NCBI GenBank assembly: GCA_003833135.1
Contig: QZLH01000046.1
Location: 1 to 16,914 of the forward strand
Origin: Oehlia diaphana
Lineage: Eukaryota; Glomeromycota; Glomeromycetes; Glomerales; Glomeraceae
Direction: 5' to 3'
Length of the DNA: 16,914 nucleotides
Positions within the stretch are counted from its first letter, which is position 1. Each line of letters begins with the position of its first letter. This document shows, piece by piece, positions 16,119 to 16,914 of the stretch. A program made the translations under genes and the position numbers. Below the pieces are notes generated by a model. It was given only the letters and a program-made list of their open reading frames with translations. It was not told where the DNA came from and searched no databases.

Positions 16119-16914
16119 AAAAAAATCCTTATATATATATTATGCATAAATTAGTACAAAAAAATCGATTTTATATTATTATGTTATATACGCATATAAA
16201 ATAGCTTTATATTATCTTTATTTTAAAATTTTATCGAAATTATTATATTTTCTATAAAAAAAACATTATACCCTAAAGTGTTTTGCGCCTAAATTTGCAC
16301 GCAATTTTTAAAAATAATGTTTCATTATTAAAAAAAATAAACTTATTAATAATTGAGGTGATGCAAATTTTTTTTATGTTAAAAGTCAAAATCATATTTA
16401 ATTTATAAAAATAAATTTGACGTCCAATCATGAAATTTACTAGTGATACAACCAAATTTAGTAATGATATTCATTTTTAAAATTTGCCGATCGGAAAAAT
16501 ATACCATATATAAAAATAAAAATCGACGTTCTAAACATACTTTTTACTATTAAGTAAAGTTGTAAAGAAGATGAAATTACATGTAATATATAATTTTTAT
16601 AGCTTTATAATAAGTACACACCTAGTTTAATTTCAGAAATCTTAAAAAAAAATACATAATCCCTATAAACAAATTGGATACGTTTTTTATAAAGTTTTTA
16701 TACGATTTTTTTTCCTTAGAAATAACGTATCATAATAGGATACGGAAAAATGCACAATTCCGTATCTCTAAAAATATGATTTGGATACGGAATTTGCACG
16801 GGATTCGTATGGAATTTACATGATTTGATTACTGATTTTATCACGAAATTTATAAGATTTGGTCAGTTTACTATATTTGTATTTACATAAATCTAATTTT
16901 ACTTTATTAAATTA
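16119..16914. other. AT-rich gene-free stretch downstream of the F-box gene
   Basis: No gene seen. From about 16677 to 16815 the hexamer GATACG or its complement CGTATC recurs (16677, 16726, 16739, 16761, 16784). It includes the perfect hairpin at 16739-16766 and the direct pair GATACGGAAAAATGCAC / GATACGGAATTTGCAC (16739, 16784). The window ends here, so this may be the start of a larger repeat. Confidence 0.5.
16739..16766. repeat. Perfect hairpin, 9-bp arms
   Basis: GATACGGAA and TTCCGTATC flank a 10-base loop. It lies about 620 bases beyond the F-box stop codon, too far to be assumed a terminator; more likely part of a GATACG-rich repeat. Confidence 0.6.

Noticed and set aside
16273..16455. 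Minus-strand 60-residue frame
   Set aside because: AT-rich chance frame without homology to the families here and no start context or neighbouring exon.

Overview
The window is eukaryotic, strongly AT-rich DNA that looks like the genome of an arbuscular mycorrhizal fungus (Glomeromycotina, most like Rhizophagus). The basis is the combination of a long Sel1-repeat protein joined to a tyrosine-kinase-like (TKL) kinase domain, short GT-AG introns of 70-80 nt, and single-exon F-box genes opening with the 'LILE..SCLLVNRTWC..LWRNPW' signature. All three are typical of the large multigene families of these fungi. This assignment comes from family recognition, not from a database search.

Layout. Positions 1-332 hold a hAT-like miniature transposon, followed by gene-free DNA. 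Positions 4606 down to 1066 (minus strand) carry one four-exon gene of about 1103 residues: 20 tandem 36-residue Sel1 repeats followed by a complete protein kinase domain. Positions 4607-9860 are a repeat-rich tract with nested elements: a long-inverted-repeat element (5282-6278), a second inverted-repeat pair interleaved with it, a decayed F-box gene split in two, a small palindromic element, two LINE-type insertions with target-site duplications, and a MITE with a perfect 8-bp duplication. Another MITE lies at 9860-10020. An intact F-box gene (473 aa) lies at 11835-10414 on the minus strand. Positions 12400-13700 hold a decayed gene of unknown family, two more F-box fragments and a further MITE. 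A hAT-like MITE (14085-14301) and a striking poly(A) tract precede a second intact F-box gene (486 aa, plus strand, 14658-16118). The last 800 bases hold no gene.

How it fits together. The three intact genes are probably members of expanded signalling and ubiquitin-ligase adaptor families rather than one pathway. The strongest story is historical. The F-box family duplicated locally, including its upstream region, and at least one copy was then broken. The halves at 6964-7233 and 9153-9685 meet at almost the same point of the intact paralogue (11570-11575), so about 1.9 kb of nested mobile DNA was probably inserted into one pseudogene. No transposase or reverse transcriptase reading frame survives in the window, so every mobile element seen is a non-autonomous or dead copy. 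I found no RNA genes, CRISPR arrays or prokaryotic features.
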